A stretch of 64,000 nt of DNA from Parabacteroides goldsteinii DSM 19448 = WAL 12034 (GTDB lineage: Bacteria; Bacteroidota; Bacteroidia; Bacteroidales; Tannerellaceae). This document shows positions 18,473 to 29,632 of this stretch, piece by piece (the stretch's first letter is position 1; each line of letters starts with the position of its first letter). The stretch spans positions 1,288,538 to 1,352,537 of the forward strand of contig NZ_KQ033912.1 of the NCBI RefSeq assembly GCF_000969835.1. Direction: 5' to 3'. A program made the translations under genes and the position numbers. The notes under the pieces were generated by a model. That model was not told the origin of the DNA, made no database searches, and saw nothing but the letters and a program-made list of their open reading frames with translations.

Positions 18473-21400
18473 TTATAAAGTTTTCTTTATTTCAGTTTCT
18501 TCGTACGACTCGATCACATCGCCTACCTGGATATCATTAAAGTTCGTAATGTTCAAACCGCAATCCAATCCGGCCACAACCTCTTTTACGTCGTCCTTGA
18601 AGCGTTTCAACGATCCGAGTTCGCCGGCATAGATAACGATACCGTCGCGGATCAGGCGAATCTTGTTTGTACGCTTGATCTTACCTTCTTTAACCATACA
18701 GCCGGCAACCGTACCCACTTTCGTGATCTTGAATACCTGTTGTACATCCACATAAGCGGTAATCTCTTCCTTGATTTCCGGAGAAAGCATACCTTCCATA
18801 GCGCTCTTCACCTCTTCGATCGCATCGTAGATGATAGAGTACAGACGGATCTCAACGCCATCCTTCTCTGCATTACGGCGAGCCTGTACGGACGGGCGAA
18901 CCTGGAATCCGATGATGATCGCATTCGAAGCGGCAGCCAATACCACATCCGATTCGGAAATCTGACCGACAGCCTTGTGAATCACGTTCACCTGGATCTC
19001 TTCGGTAGACAAACGGATCAGAGAGTCGGACAATGCTTCTACGGAGCCGTCCACGTCACCCTTCACGATTACATTCAGTTCCTGGAAGTTACCCACAGCG
19101 ATACGGCGGCCGATATCGTCCAGCGTAAGCATTTTCTGTGTACGGATACCCAGTTCACGTTGTAACTGTTCACGGCGGGTTGCAATCTCGCGTGCTTCCT
19201 GCTCAGTCTCCAATACATTAAATGTATCACCGGCCTGAGGTGCACCGTTCAATCCGAGGATTAGAACCGGTTCGGAAGGACCGGCCTTTTCCACACGCTG
19301 GTTACGTTCGTTGAACATAGCCTTGATACGTCCGTGGTGTGTACCGGCCAAGACGATATCACCCATTTTCAGGGTACCGTTTTCAACCAATACGGTAGAA
19401 ACATATCCGCGTCCCTTATCCAGGGATGATTCGATGATGGAACCGACTGCACGTCTTGTCGGGTTAGCCTTCAGATCCAGCAGGTCGGCTTCAAGCAATA
19501 CTTTTTCAAGCAGCTCTTCAACGCCCATGCCTTTCTTGGCCGAAATATCCTGGCTCTGGTATTTACCACCCCAGTCTTCCACCAGGTAGTTCATGTTAGC
19601 CAGTTCTTCCTTGATCTTTTCAGGGTTGGCATGCGGCTTATCTACCTTATTAATAGCAAATACGATAGGTACACCGGCAGCCGAAGCATGGTTGATCGCT
19701 TCAATGGTCTGCGGCATGACGGCATCGTCGGCAGCTACAATAATAATAGCGATATCCGTTACCTTGGCACCACGGGCACGCATAGCGGTAAACGCTTCAT
19801 GACCCGGAGTATCCAGGAAGGTGATACGGCGTCCGCTGGCCAGCTTCACATTGTAAGCACCGATATGCTGCGTGATACCACCGGCTTCACCGGCAATCAC
19901 ATTGGCATTACGGATATTATCCAGCAAAGACGTTTTACCGTGGTCGACGTGTCCCATCACTGTTACGATAGGCGGACGTGCTACCCAGTCTTCTTCGTTA
20001 TCGTCTTCTTCGTCGGCATTGATGGCTTCCACCACTTCCGCACTGACATATTCAGTCTTAAACCCGAACTCTTCGGCCACGATATTGATCGTTTCCGCAT
20101 CCAGGCGCTGGTTGATTGAAACCATAATACCGATACTCATACAAGTAGCGATAACCTTCGTCACAGGCACGTCCATCATGTTGGCGAGGTCGTTTGCCGT
20201 AACAAATTCGGTCAGTTTCAACACTTTGCTTTCCTGTTCTTCCAGTTCCAGCAATTCATGCTCGCGTTTAACGGCTGCATCACGTTTATCACGACGGTAC
20301 TTGGCACCTTTATTATTCTTATTTCCCTTGTTCGTCAAACGAGCCAGGGTTTCTTTGATCTGCTTCTGTACATCCTCCTCGCTTACTTCGGCCTTAACCG
20401 GCTTTTTCAGACGGGGTTTGCCACGGTCGTCGCGCTGATGCTGGTTAGCGGGACGGCTGTAGTTCGTACCCGGAGTGTTGTTCACATCCACACGGTCCTT
20501 CTTGATACGGTTACGTTTCTTTTTCGCATCCGCATTCGCTTCGCCCGGTTTAACAGGAGCTCCCGGCTTCACCGGTGCACCCGGTTTGGCATTCGGATCT
20601 TTCGGTCCTTTATGGAATCCCGGTTGTCCGGGTCTGTTATTGTTGTTGAACTTTTCGCGTTTATCATCGCGTTCTTTCCGTCTCTCTTCCTTTGTTTTCT
20701 TTTTAGGACGAGTAGACTGGTTCAAGGCATTCAGGTCAATTTTGCCGGTTACCTTGATATTCGACTCGAACTTCGGAGTGTTCAAACGGAACAAGCTACT
20801 GTCTTCCGATTCAGCAGAAGTCTGACCCTCTGCGGCCGTTTTATTCACTTCTTCAGAAGAGCTTGTCGTCGTTTCCGGCTTCACTTTAACTTCCGGTTTT
20901 TTCTCTTCGATTCTTTCTTTTTCCACAACTATCTCTTTTACTTCTTTTTTCTCCACAGGCTTTTCAACAGGAGCAACCTCCTGTTTTTCCTGTTTTGCAG
21001 GGGCTTCTACTGTCTTTTTTTCAGGAGCAGGAGCAGAAACGACAACCGGTTGCGGTTCTGCAACAGGTTGCGGTTTGACTTCCGGCTGAGGCTTAACGAC
21101 AGGCTGCGGTTCAACGACAGGCTGCGGCTTGGCTACTACCGGTTCTTCTTTCACTTCAGGAGTCTCCTGAACTTTTTTATGCTGTCCGTCCAGGTCGATA
21201 CGGCCTTTCGTTACGATTTTAGGCTTGAACTCTTCCGGGATCACGGTCTTTATTTCCGAGGTCTTCTCTTCTTTCACAGAAGCGGCCTCTCTCTCTTTCT
21301 CTCTGTGAGGACGTTCTACCCGCGGACGTTCAAAACCACCCTCAGGCAGATCCTTTCCAAACTCTTTTACGAGCAAAGCATACTGTTCATCACTGATCCT

Positions 21401-21514
21401 CGTGTTGGGATTTGCATTCTCCTCAACAGGATGACCTTTCTTGTGTAGAAACTCAACAACCGTGTTGATCCCTACGTTTAATTTTCTTTGTACTTGTATT
21501 AATTTTATAGGCAT
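18473..21514 (-). CDS. infB: Translation initiation factor IF-2
   Basis: A 1013-residue IF-2. Residues 1-55 hold the first IF2_N domain. A long low-complexity linker follows (about 60-390), with repeated QPVV-type and KPGAPVKPG motifs and charged stretches. The GTPase domain starts with [19 protein letters not shown] (G1), then DTPGHEAF (G3) and INKVDKP (G4). C-terminal domains bind initiator tRNA. The linker makes it longer than E. coli IF-2, as is common in Bacteroidetes. It lies 21 bases downstream of nusA. Confidence 0.98.
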   Translation of the reverse strand: MPIKLIQVQRKLNVGINTVVEFLHKKGHPVEENANPNTRISDEQYALLVKEFGKDLPEGGFERPRVERPHREKEREAASVKEEKTSEIKTVIPEEFKPKIVTKGRIDLDGQHKKVQETPEVKEEPVVAKPQPVVEPQPVVKPQPEVKPQPVAEPQPVVVSAPAPEKKTVEAPAKQEKQEVAPVEKPVEKKEVKEIVVEKERIEEKKPEVKVKPETTTSSSEEVNKTAAEGQTSAESEDSSLFRLNTPKFESNIKVTGKIDLNALNQSTRPKKKTKEERRKERDDKREKFNNNNRPGQPGFHKGPKDPNAKPGAPVKPGAPVKPGEANADAKKKRNRIKKDRVDVNNTPGTNYSRPANQHQRDDRGKPRLKKPVKAEVSEEDVQKQIKETLARLTNKGNKNNKGAKYRRDKRDAAVKREHELLELEEQESKVLKLTEFVTANDLANMMDVPVTKVIATCMSIGIMVSINQRLDAETINIVAEEFGFKTEYVSAEVVEAINADEEDDNEEDWVARPPIVTVMGHVDHGKTSLLDNIRNANVIAGEAGGITQHIGAYNVKLASGRRITFLDTPGHEAFTAMRARGAKVTDIAIIIVAADDAVMPQTIEAINHASAAGVPIVFAINKVDKPHANPEKIKEELANMNYLVEDWGGKYQSQDISAKKGMGVEELLEKVLLEADLLDLKANPTRRAVGSIIESSLDKGRGYVSTVLVENGTLKMGDIVLAGTHHGRIKAMFNERNQRVEKAGPSEPVLILGLNGAPQAGDTFNVLETEQEAREIATRREQLQRELGIRTQKMLTLDDIGRRIAVGNFQELNVIVKGDVDGSVEALSDSLIRLSTEEIQVNVIHKAVGQISESDVVLAAASNAIIIGFQVRPSVQARRNAEKDGVEIRLYSIIYDAIEEVKSAMEGMLSPEIKEEITAYVDVQQVFKITKVGTVAGCMVKEGKIKRTNKIRLIRDGIVIYAGELGSLKRFKDDVKEVVAGLDCGLNITNFNDIQVGDVIESYEETEIKKTL

Positions 21515-21535
21515 ATCTAACTTTGTCGTAATACT

Positions 21536-22801
21536 TTATTCCTGACTTTCATCTTCAAATTCGGCAGATAAGATAGCAAGTACCTCGTCGACTGTTGTTT
21601 CTTCAAGGTCGGCACGTTCAATAAGTTCTTCACGGCTCAAAGCAAGCACGCTCTTGGCCGTATAACAACCGATATTCTTCAGTGCGTCGATTACCCAGCT
21701 ATCAATTTCATCTGTAAATTCATCCAGATAAATATCTTCCTCGTCGGCTCCTTCCACATCACGGAATACATCGATCGTGTATTCAGTCAACATACAGGCC
21801 AGTTTAATATTCAAACCGCCTTTACCGATAGCCAGTGATACTTCTTCAGGACGAAGATAAACCTCTGCCTTATGTTCTTCTTCGTTCACTCGTATAGAGG
21901 AAATTTTAGCCGGGCTTAATGCACGCTGGATAAACAGCGACGCATTGGATGTATAATTAATAACATCGATGTTCTCGTTTCTCAACTCACGCACAATTCC
22001 GTGGATACGAGAACCTTTCATTCCTACGCAGGCACCTACCGGGTCGATACGGTCATCGTATGACTCAACGGCCACTTTTGCTCTTTCTCCCGGGATACGC
22101 GCGATAGCCTTGATCAGGATCAGGCCGTCATTAATTTCGGGAACCTCCAGTTCGAACAAACGTTGCAGGAACATTTTATCTGTACGGGACAGGATAATCT
22201 TCGGATTATTATTATAATTATCCACCTTTTGTACAACCGCACGTACGGTTTCACCTTTGCGATAGAAATCGGAAGGGATCTGTTCTGATTTCGGGAGCAG
22301 CAACTCATTACCCTCGTCATCCAGCAACAGGATCTCTTTCTTCCACACCTGATATACATCAGCTGCTACGATTGTACCTATTTTATCTTTATATTTAGCA
22401 TACAAACTATCCTTCTGCAATTCAAGAATCTTTGAAGCCAGCGTCTGACGCAGGTTCAGGATGGCACGACGTCCGAAATCGGCGAAATGAACCTCATCGG
22501 TTACTTCTTCTCCTACTTCACAGTCGGCATCGATCTTACGGGCCTCGGTCAACGTAAGTTGCAGATTCGGATCTTCCAGTTCGTCATCAGCCACAACCGT
22601 GCGGTTTCTCCAGATCTCGAAGTCACCTTTTTCAGGGTTGATAATTACGTCGTAGTTCTCATCCGTACCGAACATTTTAGCGATTACGTTACGGAAGGAA
22701 TCTTCCAGCACGCTGATCATCGTATCCTTATCTATATTCTTCAACTCCTTGAACTCCGCAAGTGTGTCAATCATACTGATTGTTTCCTCTTTCTTGGCCA
22801 T
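21536..22801 (-). CDS. nusA: Transcription termination/antitermination factor NusA
   Basis: A 421-residue NusA with an N-terminal RNA-polymerase-binding domain, an S1 domain (about 135-200), and two KH domains (GACVGMKGSRIHGIVREL and LAIGKGGLNIKLAC). The C-terminal helix-hairpin-helix segment (YTAKSVLALSREELIERADL) replaces the acidic repeats of E. coli. It modulates pausing and termination. It lies nine bases after the rimP stop. Confidence 0.97.
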   Translation of the reverse strand: MAKKEETISMIDTLAEFKELKNIDKDTMISVLEDSFRNVIAKMFGTDENYDVIINPEKGDFEIWRNRTVVADDELEDPNLQLTLTEARKIDADCEVGEEVTDEVHFADFGRRAILNLRQTLASKILELQKDSLYAKYKDKIGTIVAADVYQVWKKEILLLDDEGNELLLPKSEQIPSDFYRKGETVRAVVQKVDNYNNNPKIILSRTDKMFLQRLFELEVPEINDGLILIKAIARIPGERAKVAVESYDDRIDPVGACVGMKGSRIHGIVRELRNENIDVINYTSNASLFIQRALSPAKISSIRVNEEEHKAEVYLRPEEVSLAIGKGGLNIKLACMLTEYTIDVFRDVEGADEEDIYLDEFTDEIDSWVIDALKNIGCYTAKSVLALSREELIERADLEETTVDEVLAILSAEFEDESQE

Positions 22802-22810
22802 AATCTTTCT

Positions 22811-23284
22811 TTACTTGAATCTTATTAGGTATTTTGTATATTTTATTTCTTCGAATGTATAGGATTGATCTTCCCGGACAGTAACTTTGCGTTTGGCACC
22901 ATCAGGTTTTACCTGCTTTTCAACGGTAACTACAACACCGTTCTCGTCAGCCGATTTCAATACTCCGGTCAGTTTCACACCGCTTTTCAGCAGCATCTCC
23001 ACTTCGTTCCCTATATTCTTTACATATTGACGAAGCACTTTAAAAGGAGAGGTAACTCCTGCCGAACCGACTTCCAGTTCGAAGTCTTCCACATCCCGGT
23101 CCAGATGTTCCTCTACATACCGGCTCAATTCCACACAATCATCAATGCAAACTGCCTCATCATTATCAATCTCAATAATAATAAGGTTTCCCGGCTTAAC
23201 TACTACGTCAACCAAATAATTGTCGGAAGAAGCCAATTTCTCTTCAACCAACTGAGTTATTACTCCCTTTTCAATCATAAACAT
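22811..23284 (-). CDS. rimP: Ribosome maturation factor RimP
   Basis: A 157-residue RimP (YP0196-type), required for late 30S subunit assembly. The typical middle block is seen (CVELSRYVEEHLDRDVEDFELEVGSAG). Either Met1 (23284) or Met3 (23278) could start translation. It is the first gene of the rimP-nusA-infB-cvpA-sufBCD run, preceded by a consensus promoter and a GC-rich leader. Confidence 0.95.
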   Translation of the reverse strand: MFMIEKGVITQLVEEKLASSDNYLVDVVVKPGNLIIIEIDNDEAVCIDDCVELSRYVEEHLDRDVEDFELEVGSAGVTSPFKVLRQYVKNIGNEVEMLLKSGVKLTGVLKSADENGVVVTVEKQVKPDGAKRKVTVREDQSYTFEEIKYTKYLIRFK

Positions 23285-23344
23285 ACTGTTAAGAACAAAA
23301 GAAGGGGACTACCCGCCCCCTCCTCATCTTCGCTTAATCGCCCG

Positions 23345-23375
23345 CAAATATACAAATAATCAGTGAGTTTTCAAA
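23345..23375 (-). promoter_or_regulatory. Bacteroides-type promoter for rimP-nusA-infB-suf
   Basis: On the minus strand TTTG (23372-23375) and TATATTTG (23345-23352) are separated by exactly 19 bases, matching the -33/-7 consensus of the Bacteroidetes primary sigma factor. The transcript would begin about 55 bases before rimP and contain a short GGGG/CCCC hairpin near 23301-23318. Confidence 0.85.
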
Positions 23376-24272
23376 CAAATACAATCTTTTTATCAGAAAA
23401 GTTCGTTTTGCAGCCTAAGATAAACTCTCTTTATCTCAATACTTAACATAGGTTACATCTTTTAGGAAATTAAAACAATGGGAGAATTCCGGTGAAAACA
23501 TAAAAAACAAGGCTGGAAAGGACTTTAATTCATTGATATATAACGTAGTTCTAAAAGAACTCTATACAATTATTACAGTGCAAATATATGGAATAATTGT
23601 TTCAATATATTGCATTTTGTTTAAAAAAAATGATTGATAGTCCGTTTTTTAACATATCGCCAACAATTATGCCCCTAACTAACCGTAAATAATATTTTTT
23701 CATATCTCAATCCTAAAAATCGCGAAGATTTATTTATCAATATATAAAATAAACATTAAAGCGATACATATTGTTAAAAAAGAAAACATTGCACAATACG
23801 ACCTTTTCAGGCGGTATAAATATCTTCCATAAATCACTATATATATGTCATATAACCACAAAAAGCAGCTCAGATATTAATATTGAACCGCAGTAGAAGA
23901 ACAATCTGTTATCCGGGAACTAACTGTTAATTTTCTTCATAAAACAGGGGATTGTGTTAAAAACAGGCGCTTTTTTCAATAATTCAGACATAAACGGACT
24001 AATTTTTTCATTCTGATATATCTCTGATTTTTTCAAATTCCAACAGGCCGAATACACACCAAGCCCAATACATACTTAACAAACTGATAATATGCAAATT
24101 AAACCCAATTCATCAACATAATAAAAGCACGTGAGTTCTTTTAGGACTATGAATTCGCCAACTATTAAACGTCAGGATCTAAAGTTTTCTATACACATTT
24201 TAAACAAAATAGAGTAAAAGAAAAAGAAGGGGGACAAAGAGAACGCCTCATTTATTAATAAAATCAATTATT
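23376..24272. other. Long AT-rich intergenic region upstream of a susC gene
   Basis: About 900 bases without a credible gene on either strand. Two short palindromes stand out: a perfect AGTTCT-AAA-AGAACT at 23547-23561 and a near-perfect AGTTCT-TTT-AGGACT at 24134-24148. The rest looks like degenerate AT-rich sequence; a long untranslated leader or a small RNA cannot be excluded. Confidence 0.5.
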
Positions 24273-27200
24273 ATGTTGAAAAACTTCAAACCTGTCAGCT
24301 TGATTCTTGTCGCAGGAGCCATGACACTTCCCGTAAGTGCATCCGCTAACTTTGCGCCAGAGAAGCATGAAACCGCGATTTCCCAGCAGAACGGGAAAGT
24401 TACCGGTACCGTAGAAGATGAATTCGGCCCGATCGCCGGAGCATCTGTAGTCGTGAAAGGAACCACAAACGGCACAATTACCGACACAGAAGGTAATTTT
24501 AGCCTGAGCGATGTAAAGAACGGAAGCGTCATCCAGATTTCTTTCATCGGGTATGCAACAAAGGAAGTGACATACACCGGTCAATCTTCCTTATCAGTCC
24601 TACTGGCTGAAGATACTCAAAAACTGGACGAGGTAGTCGTTACCGCCATGGGTATCAAGAAAGACGCCAAAAAACTAGGTTATGCCGTAAGTACAATCGA
24701 TGCCGGAGAGTTGATCAAAACGGGTACTCCGGACTTCGCCACATCATTGTACGGTAAGGCTTCAGGTGTGCGCATCCAGGCAGCTCCGGGTGGTGGTACT
24801 TCCTCCGTATCCATCTCCGTACGTGGTCTGTCTTCTATCACCGGTACGACACAGCCGCTGATCGTAATGGACGGTGTGCCCATCCACAACGGCGACGCCA
24901 ACAAAGACGGTTACTGGACTAACCAGCGTGTAGAATCCAACGGTATGGTGGACATCAACCCGGAAGATATCGAAAGCATCTCTATCCTGAAAGGTGCCGC
25001 CGCATCTGCCCTGTACGGATCTGAAGCAGCCAACGGTGTTGTGATGATTACCTCTAAAAGCGGTAAAGGCCAAAGTGGTCTCGGTGTAGACTTCAGTGCA
25101 AATGTAAGCTTTGACAAAGTAGCCTACATGCCGAGCATCCAGAAAGAATTCGGTCCGGGATATGACAATGCCCTGTTGGCCACCGCAAGTGAATTCGAAC
25201 AGCAAACCGGTTTTCAGAATACGCGTACAGACCGTAACGGAAACCAGGTAATCTCTCCGCGTAATACGTATTATTCATGGGGACGTCCATACGACTATAC
25301 CACCCAATTATACAATTATAACGGGGCTATTCGTACTTACGCACCTATCGACCACAACCAGTGGAATGATGTTTTCCAGACAGGTATCAACCAGACTTAT
25401 AACCTGGCCATTACCAACGGAACGGAAAAAGGCAACCTGCGTTTCTCCTATACCTATATGGATAATACGCCGACACAGTTGAACTCGCACAACAACAAGC
25501 ACAACTTTGCTCTTTCTGGTAGCGCCAATATCCTGAAAAACTTAAAAGTGGATTACTCGGCAAACTATATGCGCCAGCATGTTAAAAACCGTGCTTACCG
25601 TATCAGCCGCTTGTTGACAAACTATGCAGGTATGTTCACCGGATATGATGACATCGCAGCAATGAAGAACAGCACTGTTACCAGCTTGGGATACATGAAC
25701 GTCCCTTATACCAGCAATACACTGACTCCTGATGAAGCCTGGGACTGGAATCCGGCCAACTATCAGATGTCTTCAGAGTATTTCTGGAATATCTTAGGTA
25801 AAGAACAGTTGGAAGACAATAACCGTTTCATCGCGAGTGTAACGCCAAGTTGGGAAATCATTCCGGGTTTGACCGCACGCGGCCGTCTGTCAACAGACTT
25901 GACGTACAATGTAATTGAGAATAAGAACTCAACGGAAACTCCGAACGTATTCAGACAGCCGGGCAACTATACCGGATCCTATTCATTGAAAAATTCAAAG
26001 TATGAGATCTATTACGGTGATATCATGTTGATGTTTGACCGTACATTTGCTGAAAAATACAATGTTGCTGCAACCGCAGGTTGGTCTGCCCGTCAGGAAA
26101 GTCAGTTCGACACCTCAGTGAGTACCCGCGGAGGTCTGAGTGTTGAAAACTGGTTCCACCTGAACTCTTCCGGATTAACACCGGCAAATCCATCGATGAA
26201 AAAAGCATCGCTGTTAAAACAAGCCTTCTTTGCTACAGCTTCTTTCGGTTACGACAGTTGGGCTTATGTGGAAGGAACTGTGCGTCAGGAAAAAACATCT
26301 ACGTTGTACCCCGGATCCAACACATTCGTTTATCCTTCTGTGAACGGTAGCGTCATTTATTCATCTTTGCTGAAAGATAATAAACCCGAATGGCTGGATT
26401 ATGGTAAAATTCGTCTTAGCTACGGTGTTGTAGGTAACGCCCCGGAAATATATAAAGCAGCTACCGGTTACAACCAGAGCGCTGTAGGCAGTTATATCTA
26501 CAATCAGGTTCCACAGGCACTTGGAAACAATGAGATACAACCGGAACAGAAATACGAATTCGAATTGGGTTGGGAAAACAAATTCCTCGGCAACCGTTTG
26601 GGCTTCGAACTTTCTTATTACCAGAATACAGTAAAAGACCAGATCCTTCAGACTACAACATCAGCATCTTCAGGAGGTACTTCCATCTGGATGAATGTCG
26701 GTGAATTAAAGAACGCCGGTGTTGAAATGTCTCTGTATGGTACAGTTATCCAGACTAAAGACTGGAACTGGGATATTCGTGCCAACTGGTCATGGAACAA
26801 GAACGAAGTAACAAAACTGATAGACGGTATCAACTCTATCGACCATTCTACTGTTGATAACGGAGCCGCAGTGCTGCAATCCAGAGTAGGACGCCCGATG
26901 GGTGACTGGTATGTTTACGGTACGGTAAAAGACGAGAACGGAAACAAAGTCGTTGGTGATAACGGTCTGTATATCGTAGACTATACAGAACGCCAGAGAG
27001 CAGGTAACGCCATGCCGAAAGTTGTCGGAGGCATCAGCACTTCATTGAACTATAAAGATTTCTATCTGGATGCCACTATCGACTTCCGTATTGGTGGTGA
27101 CGTATTGAACTTGCCTTACCAGTATATGACCGAACTCGGTATCCTGGATTGTACATTGGATAACCGTGACGCTTCACGTGGCGGTCTTACCTGGTATGCA

Positions 27201-27668
27201 GACGGCAACGACCTGTCAGACCCTTCAAAACGTCATTTGACAGACCAGCCTGCCGGATCTACAGTTAACGGTAACATGGTTTACGATAACGGTGTAATCC
27301 AGCCGGGTGTTAAGCAGGACGGTACTCCGAACAATACGATCATCACTGCCGGTGAATCATATTACAACCAATACGGTTGGGGATATTCCGGAAACATCAC
27401 CTACGAAAACGCAATACAGAAGAATTCATATGTAAAGATGCGTGAACTGAGCCTTGGTTACAGATTACCGAAAAACATCACTTCCAAATTCGGTTGTAAG
27501 AACCTGATGGTTTCCGTATACGGTCGTAACCTGTTCTACTTCTATAAGAGCCTGAAAGAATTCGATGCAGAATGTACAGACGGTACAACCTGGATCACGC
27601 AGGCACAGATTGGTGGTTCAACAGCCACAACACGTTCATTCGGCTTCTCATTACGTGCAAGCTTCTAA
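24273..27668 (+). CDS. SusC/RagA-type TonB-dependent receptor (no STN domain)
   Basis: A 1131-residue outer-membrane importer. A signal peptide (about 1-25) is followed by a carboxypeptidase-regulatory-like domain (KVTGTVEDEFGPIAGASVVVKG), the TonB box/plug entry (LDEVVVTAMGIKKDAKKLGYAV), the plug motif (SVRGLSSITGTTQPLIVMDG) and a barrel ending FGFSLRASF. Without an STN domain it is probably not controlled by a FecR pair; regulation would come through its long upstream region. It pairs with the SusD gene 40 bases downstream. Transported substrate unknown: no enzyme gene accompanies the pair. Confidence 0.94.
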   Translation: MLKNFKPVSLILVAGAMTLPVSASANFAPEKHETAISQQNGKVTGTVEDEFGPIAGASVVVKGTTNGTITDTEGNFSLSDVKNGSVIQISFIGYATKEVTYTGQSSLSVLLAEDTQKLDEVVVTAMGIKKDAKKLGYAVSTIDAGELIKTGTPDFATSLYGKASGVRIQAAPGGGTSSVSISVRGLSSITGTTQPLIVMDGVPIHNGDANKDGYWTNQRVESNGMVDINPEDIESISILKGAAASALYGSEAANGVVMITSKSGKGQSGLGVDFSANVSFDKVAYMPSIQKEFGPGYDNALLATASEFEQQTGFQNTRTDRNGNQVISPRNTYYSWGRPYDYTTQLYNYNGAIRTYAPIDHNQWNDVFQTGINQTYNLAITNGTEKGNLRFSYTYMDNTPTQLNSHNNKHNFALSGSANILKNLKVDYSANYMRQHVKNRAYRISRLLTNYAGMFTGYDDIAAMKNSTVTSLGYMNVPYTSNTLTPDEAWDWNPANYQMSSEYFWNILGKEQLEDNNRFIASVTPSWEIIPGLTARGRLSTDLTYNVIENKNSTETPNVFRQPGNYTGSYSLKNSKYEIYYGDIMLMFDRTFAEKYNVAATAGWSARQESQFDTSVSTRGGLSVENWFHLNSSGLTPANPSMKKASLLKQAFFATASFGYDSWAYVEGTVRQEKTSTLYPGSNTFVYPSVNGSVIYSSLLKDNKPEWLDYGKIRLSYGVVGNAPEIYKAATGYNQSAVGSYIYNQVPQALGNNEIQPEQKYEFELGWENKFLGNRLGFELSYYQNTVKDQILQTTTSASSGGTSIWMNVGELKNAGVEMSLYGTVIQTKDWNWDIRANWSWNKNEVTKLIDGINSIDHSTVDNGAAVLQSRVGRPMGDWYVYGTVKDENGNKVVGDNGLYIVDYTERQRAGNAMPKVVGGISTSLNYKDFYLDATIDFRIGGDVLNLPYQYMTELGILDCTLDNRDASRGGLTWYADGNDLSDPSKRHLTDQPAGSTVNGNMVYDNGVIQPGVKQDGTPNNTIITAGESYYNQYGWGYSGNITYENAIQKNSYVKMRELSLGYRLPKNITSKFGCKNLMVSVYGRNLFYFYKSLKEFDAECTDGTTWITQAQIGGSTATTRSFGFSLRASF

Positions 27669-27708
27669 TTGACGAAAAATAATATAGAATATTAAAATTG
27701 AAAGATTT

Positions 27709-29316
27709 ATGAAAAAAATATATGCACTCGCACTTGGATGTGCTGCCCTTCTGGCAACGTCTTCCTGTAGTGACGACAAATTCACGGATCAATATCAGGA
27801 CCCGTCAAAGACACAGACGGTATCATGCCCGGCCTTGATGGTTGGAGTATGGCAAGCCTCTAATACATGGATGAATCCGGTCTATTACAGATATTACGTA
27901 TCTTCCACCACTTCCGGGTTATTCTCCGGAGTGATCGGTCATACAAACAGTAAAGACCGCTTTGCCGGTGCTGGCCAGGGTTACTTCAACGAACGTTGGA
28001 GAAACTTCTACAACACTGTCACCCAGTACAGGGTGTTGGAAACCGAATTCAACAACCTTCCGGAAGAAGAAAAAGAAGACTATCGTATCTTCTTCTTGCT
28101 GGGACGTACGGTAATGGAAGAACAACTTTATGAAGTTTGTTCCTCCTGGGGTGGAGTACCATTCTCTGAAGCCGGCACATTATGGGCAACAGGAGACGTA
28201 GAAGCTTCCAAACCTAAATACGACTCGGATATCGATTTGTATAGAATGATCCTGAGCGACCTGGACGAAGTCAACACATACCTCAACGGCCGTTCGCTTA
28301 CAGCCAATGCCAGTACTTACCTGAATGCAGAAGACTATGTGAACAACGGTGATATCACCTTATGGCGTAAATATGTGAACTCCCTGCGTTTACGTGTAGC
28401 TACTCACCTGGCTTCTAACGGCGACCTGGTAAGTGAAGCACGTGCTGCGATCAAAACCATGTTGGAAAATCCCGGTACTTATCCGATGGTAGATCTAAAC
28501 TCTGATAATATCACAGTGCCACAAACCGACGATGACCAGTTTGATTTTGACCGCGACCTGCAAAATGCAATCGAGAATTCAACTTACAACCGCATGTCCG
28601 GCCCAATGCAACGCGCATTGAATGCCAACACCAATAATCCGGACCCACGTTTGAAAGTCTTGTATGACAGTAACTGGAATAACGAATATATCGGCCTCGA
28701 TCCGTCTGAAACACTCACGGAACAGGAAACGAATATGAGTATCTCTACACATGGTACGGCTAAATATTACGCAGCCCTGGATACATCGACCTTCACCCGT
28801 AACCCCGGATTCCCGGGACTCTGGATGACAGCAGCCGAAGTTGCTTTCATGAAGGCGGAGGCCTATGCCAACAACTGGGCTACCGGTAATGCCAAGAGCG
28901 AATATATCAACGGTATAAAACTTTCCACTGAATTCTATTTCGATTTGAATTCAACCGGTACCTACCGTGATCCGTTAACTCCTCCCTCAGCAGCCGAAGT
29001 TGAAGCATATGCTGAAACACAATGGGACGCCAGCAATCCGCAAAAGAGTATCCTGACACAGCGTTGGATCCATCACGGTGCTATCCAGGAATATGAAGCA
29101 TGGAATGTTGTCCGCCGTACCGGATATCCGGAAATTTATTTCAAACGCGACCCGCAGTCTGTCGCAACTCCGCTTCCTCTGGACCGCATCCAGTATCCGG
29201 CTGACGAAAAAGACTATAACTCAGCCAACCTGAATGCCCATCTGGGAGGTAAGGAAGACAGCTGGTACGCTCCTTTGAACTGGATGAAGAGCAATTGGTA
29301 CACCACTGTTGAATAA
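27709..29316 (+). CDS. SusD-like outer-membrane lipoprotein (SusD/RagB family)
   Basis: A 535-residue lipoprotein (lipobox ATSSC, Cys20). It shares the layout of the SusD-like group: SWGGVPFSEA early, WRKYVNSLRLRVATHLA in the helical core, and IQEYEAWNVVRRTGYPE near the C-terminus. It pairs with the SusC immediately upstream and is followed by a strong terminator, so the unit is only susC-susD. Confidence 0.92.
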   Translation: MKKIYALALGCAALLATSSCSDDKFTDQYQDPSKTQTVSCPALMVGVWQASNTWMNPVYYRYYVSSTTSGLFSGVIGHTNSKDRFAGAGQGYFNERWRNFYNTVTQYRVLETEFNNLPEEEKEDYRIFFLLGRTVMEEQLYEVCSSWGGVPFSEAGTLWATGDVEASKPKYDSDIDLYRMILSDLDEVNTYLNGRSLTANASTYLNAEDYVNNGDITLWRKYVNSLRLRVATHLASNGDLVSEARAAIKTMLENPGTYPMVDLNSDNITVPQTDDDQFDFDRDLQNAIENSTYNRMSGPMQRALNANTNNPDPRLKVLYDSNWNNEYIGLDPSETLTEQETNMSISTHGTAKYYAALDTSTFTRNPGFPGLWMTAAEVAFMKAEAYANNWATGNAKSEYINGIKLSTEFYFDLNSTGTYRDPLTPPSAAEVEAYAETQWDASNPQKSILTQRWIHHGAIQEYEAWNVVRRTGYPEIYFKRDPQSVATPLPLDRIQYPADEKDYNSANLNAHLGGKEDSWYAPLNWMKSNWYTTVE

Positions 29317-29382
29317 CAAATAAACAGAGATATATCCACAGTAAATAATTACAACATAATTGATGGAAAATTGTGGAGTCGA

Positions 29383-29414
29383 AACCGCCCCGAAGTGATT
29401 CGCGGCGGTTTTTT
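29383..29414 (+). terminator. Intrinsic terminator of the susC-susD pair
   Basis: Stem AACCGCC (29383-29389) with GGCGGTT (29404-29410), followed by a T-run. It lies just before the promoter of the thiamine operon. Confidence 0.85.
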
Positions 29415-29417
29415 CCA

Positions 29418-29449
29418 TTTGTACAATTCCCTGACTTTCCTTATCTTTG
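29418..29449 (+). promoter_or_regulatory. Promoter of the thiamine uptake operon
   Basis: TTTG at 29418-29421 and TATCTTTG at 29442-29449 with a 20-base spacer fit the Bacteroidetes -33/-7 consensus. Transcription would start a few bases before the riboswitch. Confidence 0.8.
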
Positions 29450-29455
29450 TACCCC

Positions 29456-29558
29456 GAATACAAAGGGGTGCTTGCCACGTACCGATACAGTACGTGCCGC
29501 AGGCTGAGATTATACCCATATTACCTGATACGGATAATGCCGGCGAAGGGAATTGTAA
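29456..29558 (+). promoter_or_regulatory. TPP riboswitch (THI element)
   Basis: The conserved core is present in order: GGGGTGC (29465), CTGAGA (29504), ACCTGATA (29523), GGATAATGCC (29532) and GCGAAGGGA near 29543, with ACAA/TTGT able to close the outer stem. Between the first two blocks lies a variable hairpin built on GCACGTAC-like arms. Binding of thiamine pyrophosphate would lower expression of the genes downstream, all of which are explained by thiamine uptake or activation except the DUF1016 gene. Confidence 0.93.
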
Positions 29559-29632
29559 AACATGGTATACTTCTTCACACAACACACCTCTCCTATTCAC
29601 TTATCAGGTTTTTAAACATTAAGGTAAAAAGG

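Noticed and set aside
20258..21448. Long plus-strand open frame opposite infB
   Set aside because: It is a shadow of the repetitive, charged infB linker read on the opposite strand; its phenylalanine- and arginine-rich content has no protein-like pattern.
29447..29632. N-terminal extension of the thiamine receptor
   Set aside because: The extra 62 codons are the TPP riboswitch; the signal peptide begins at 29633.
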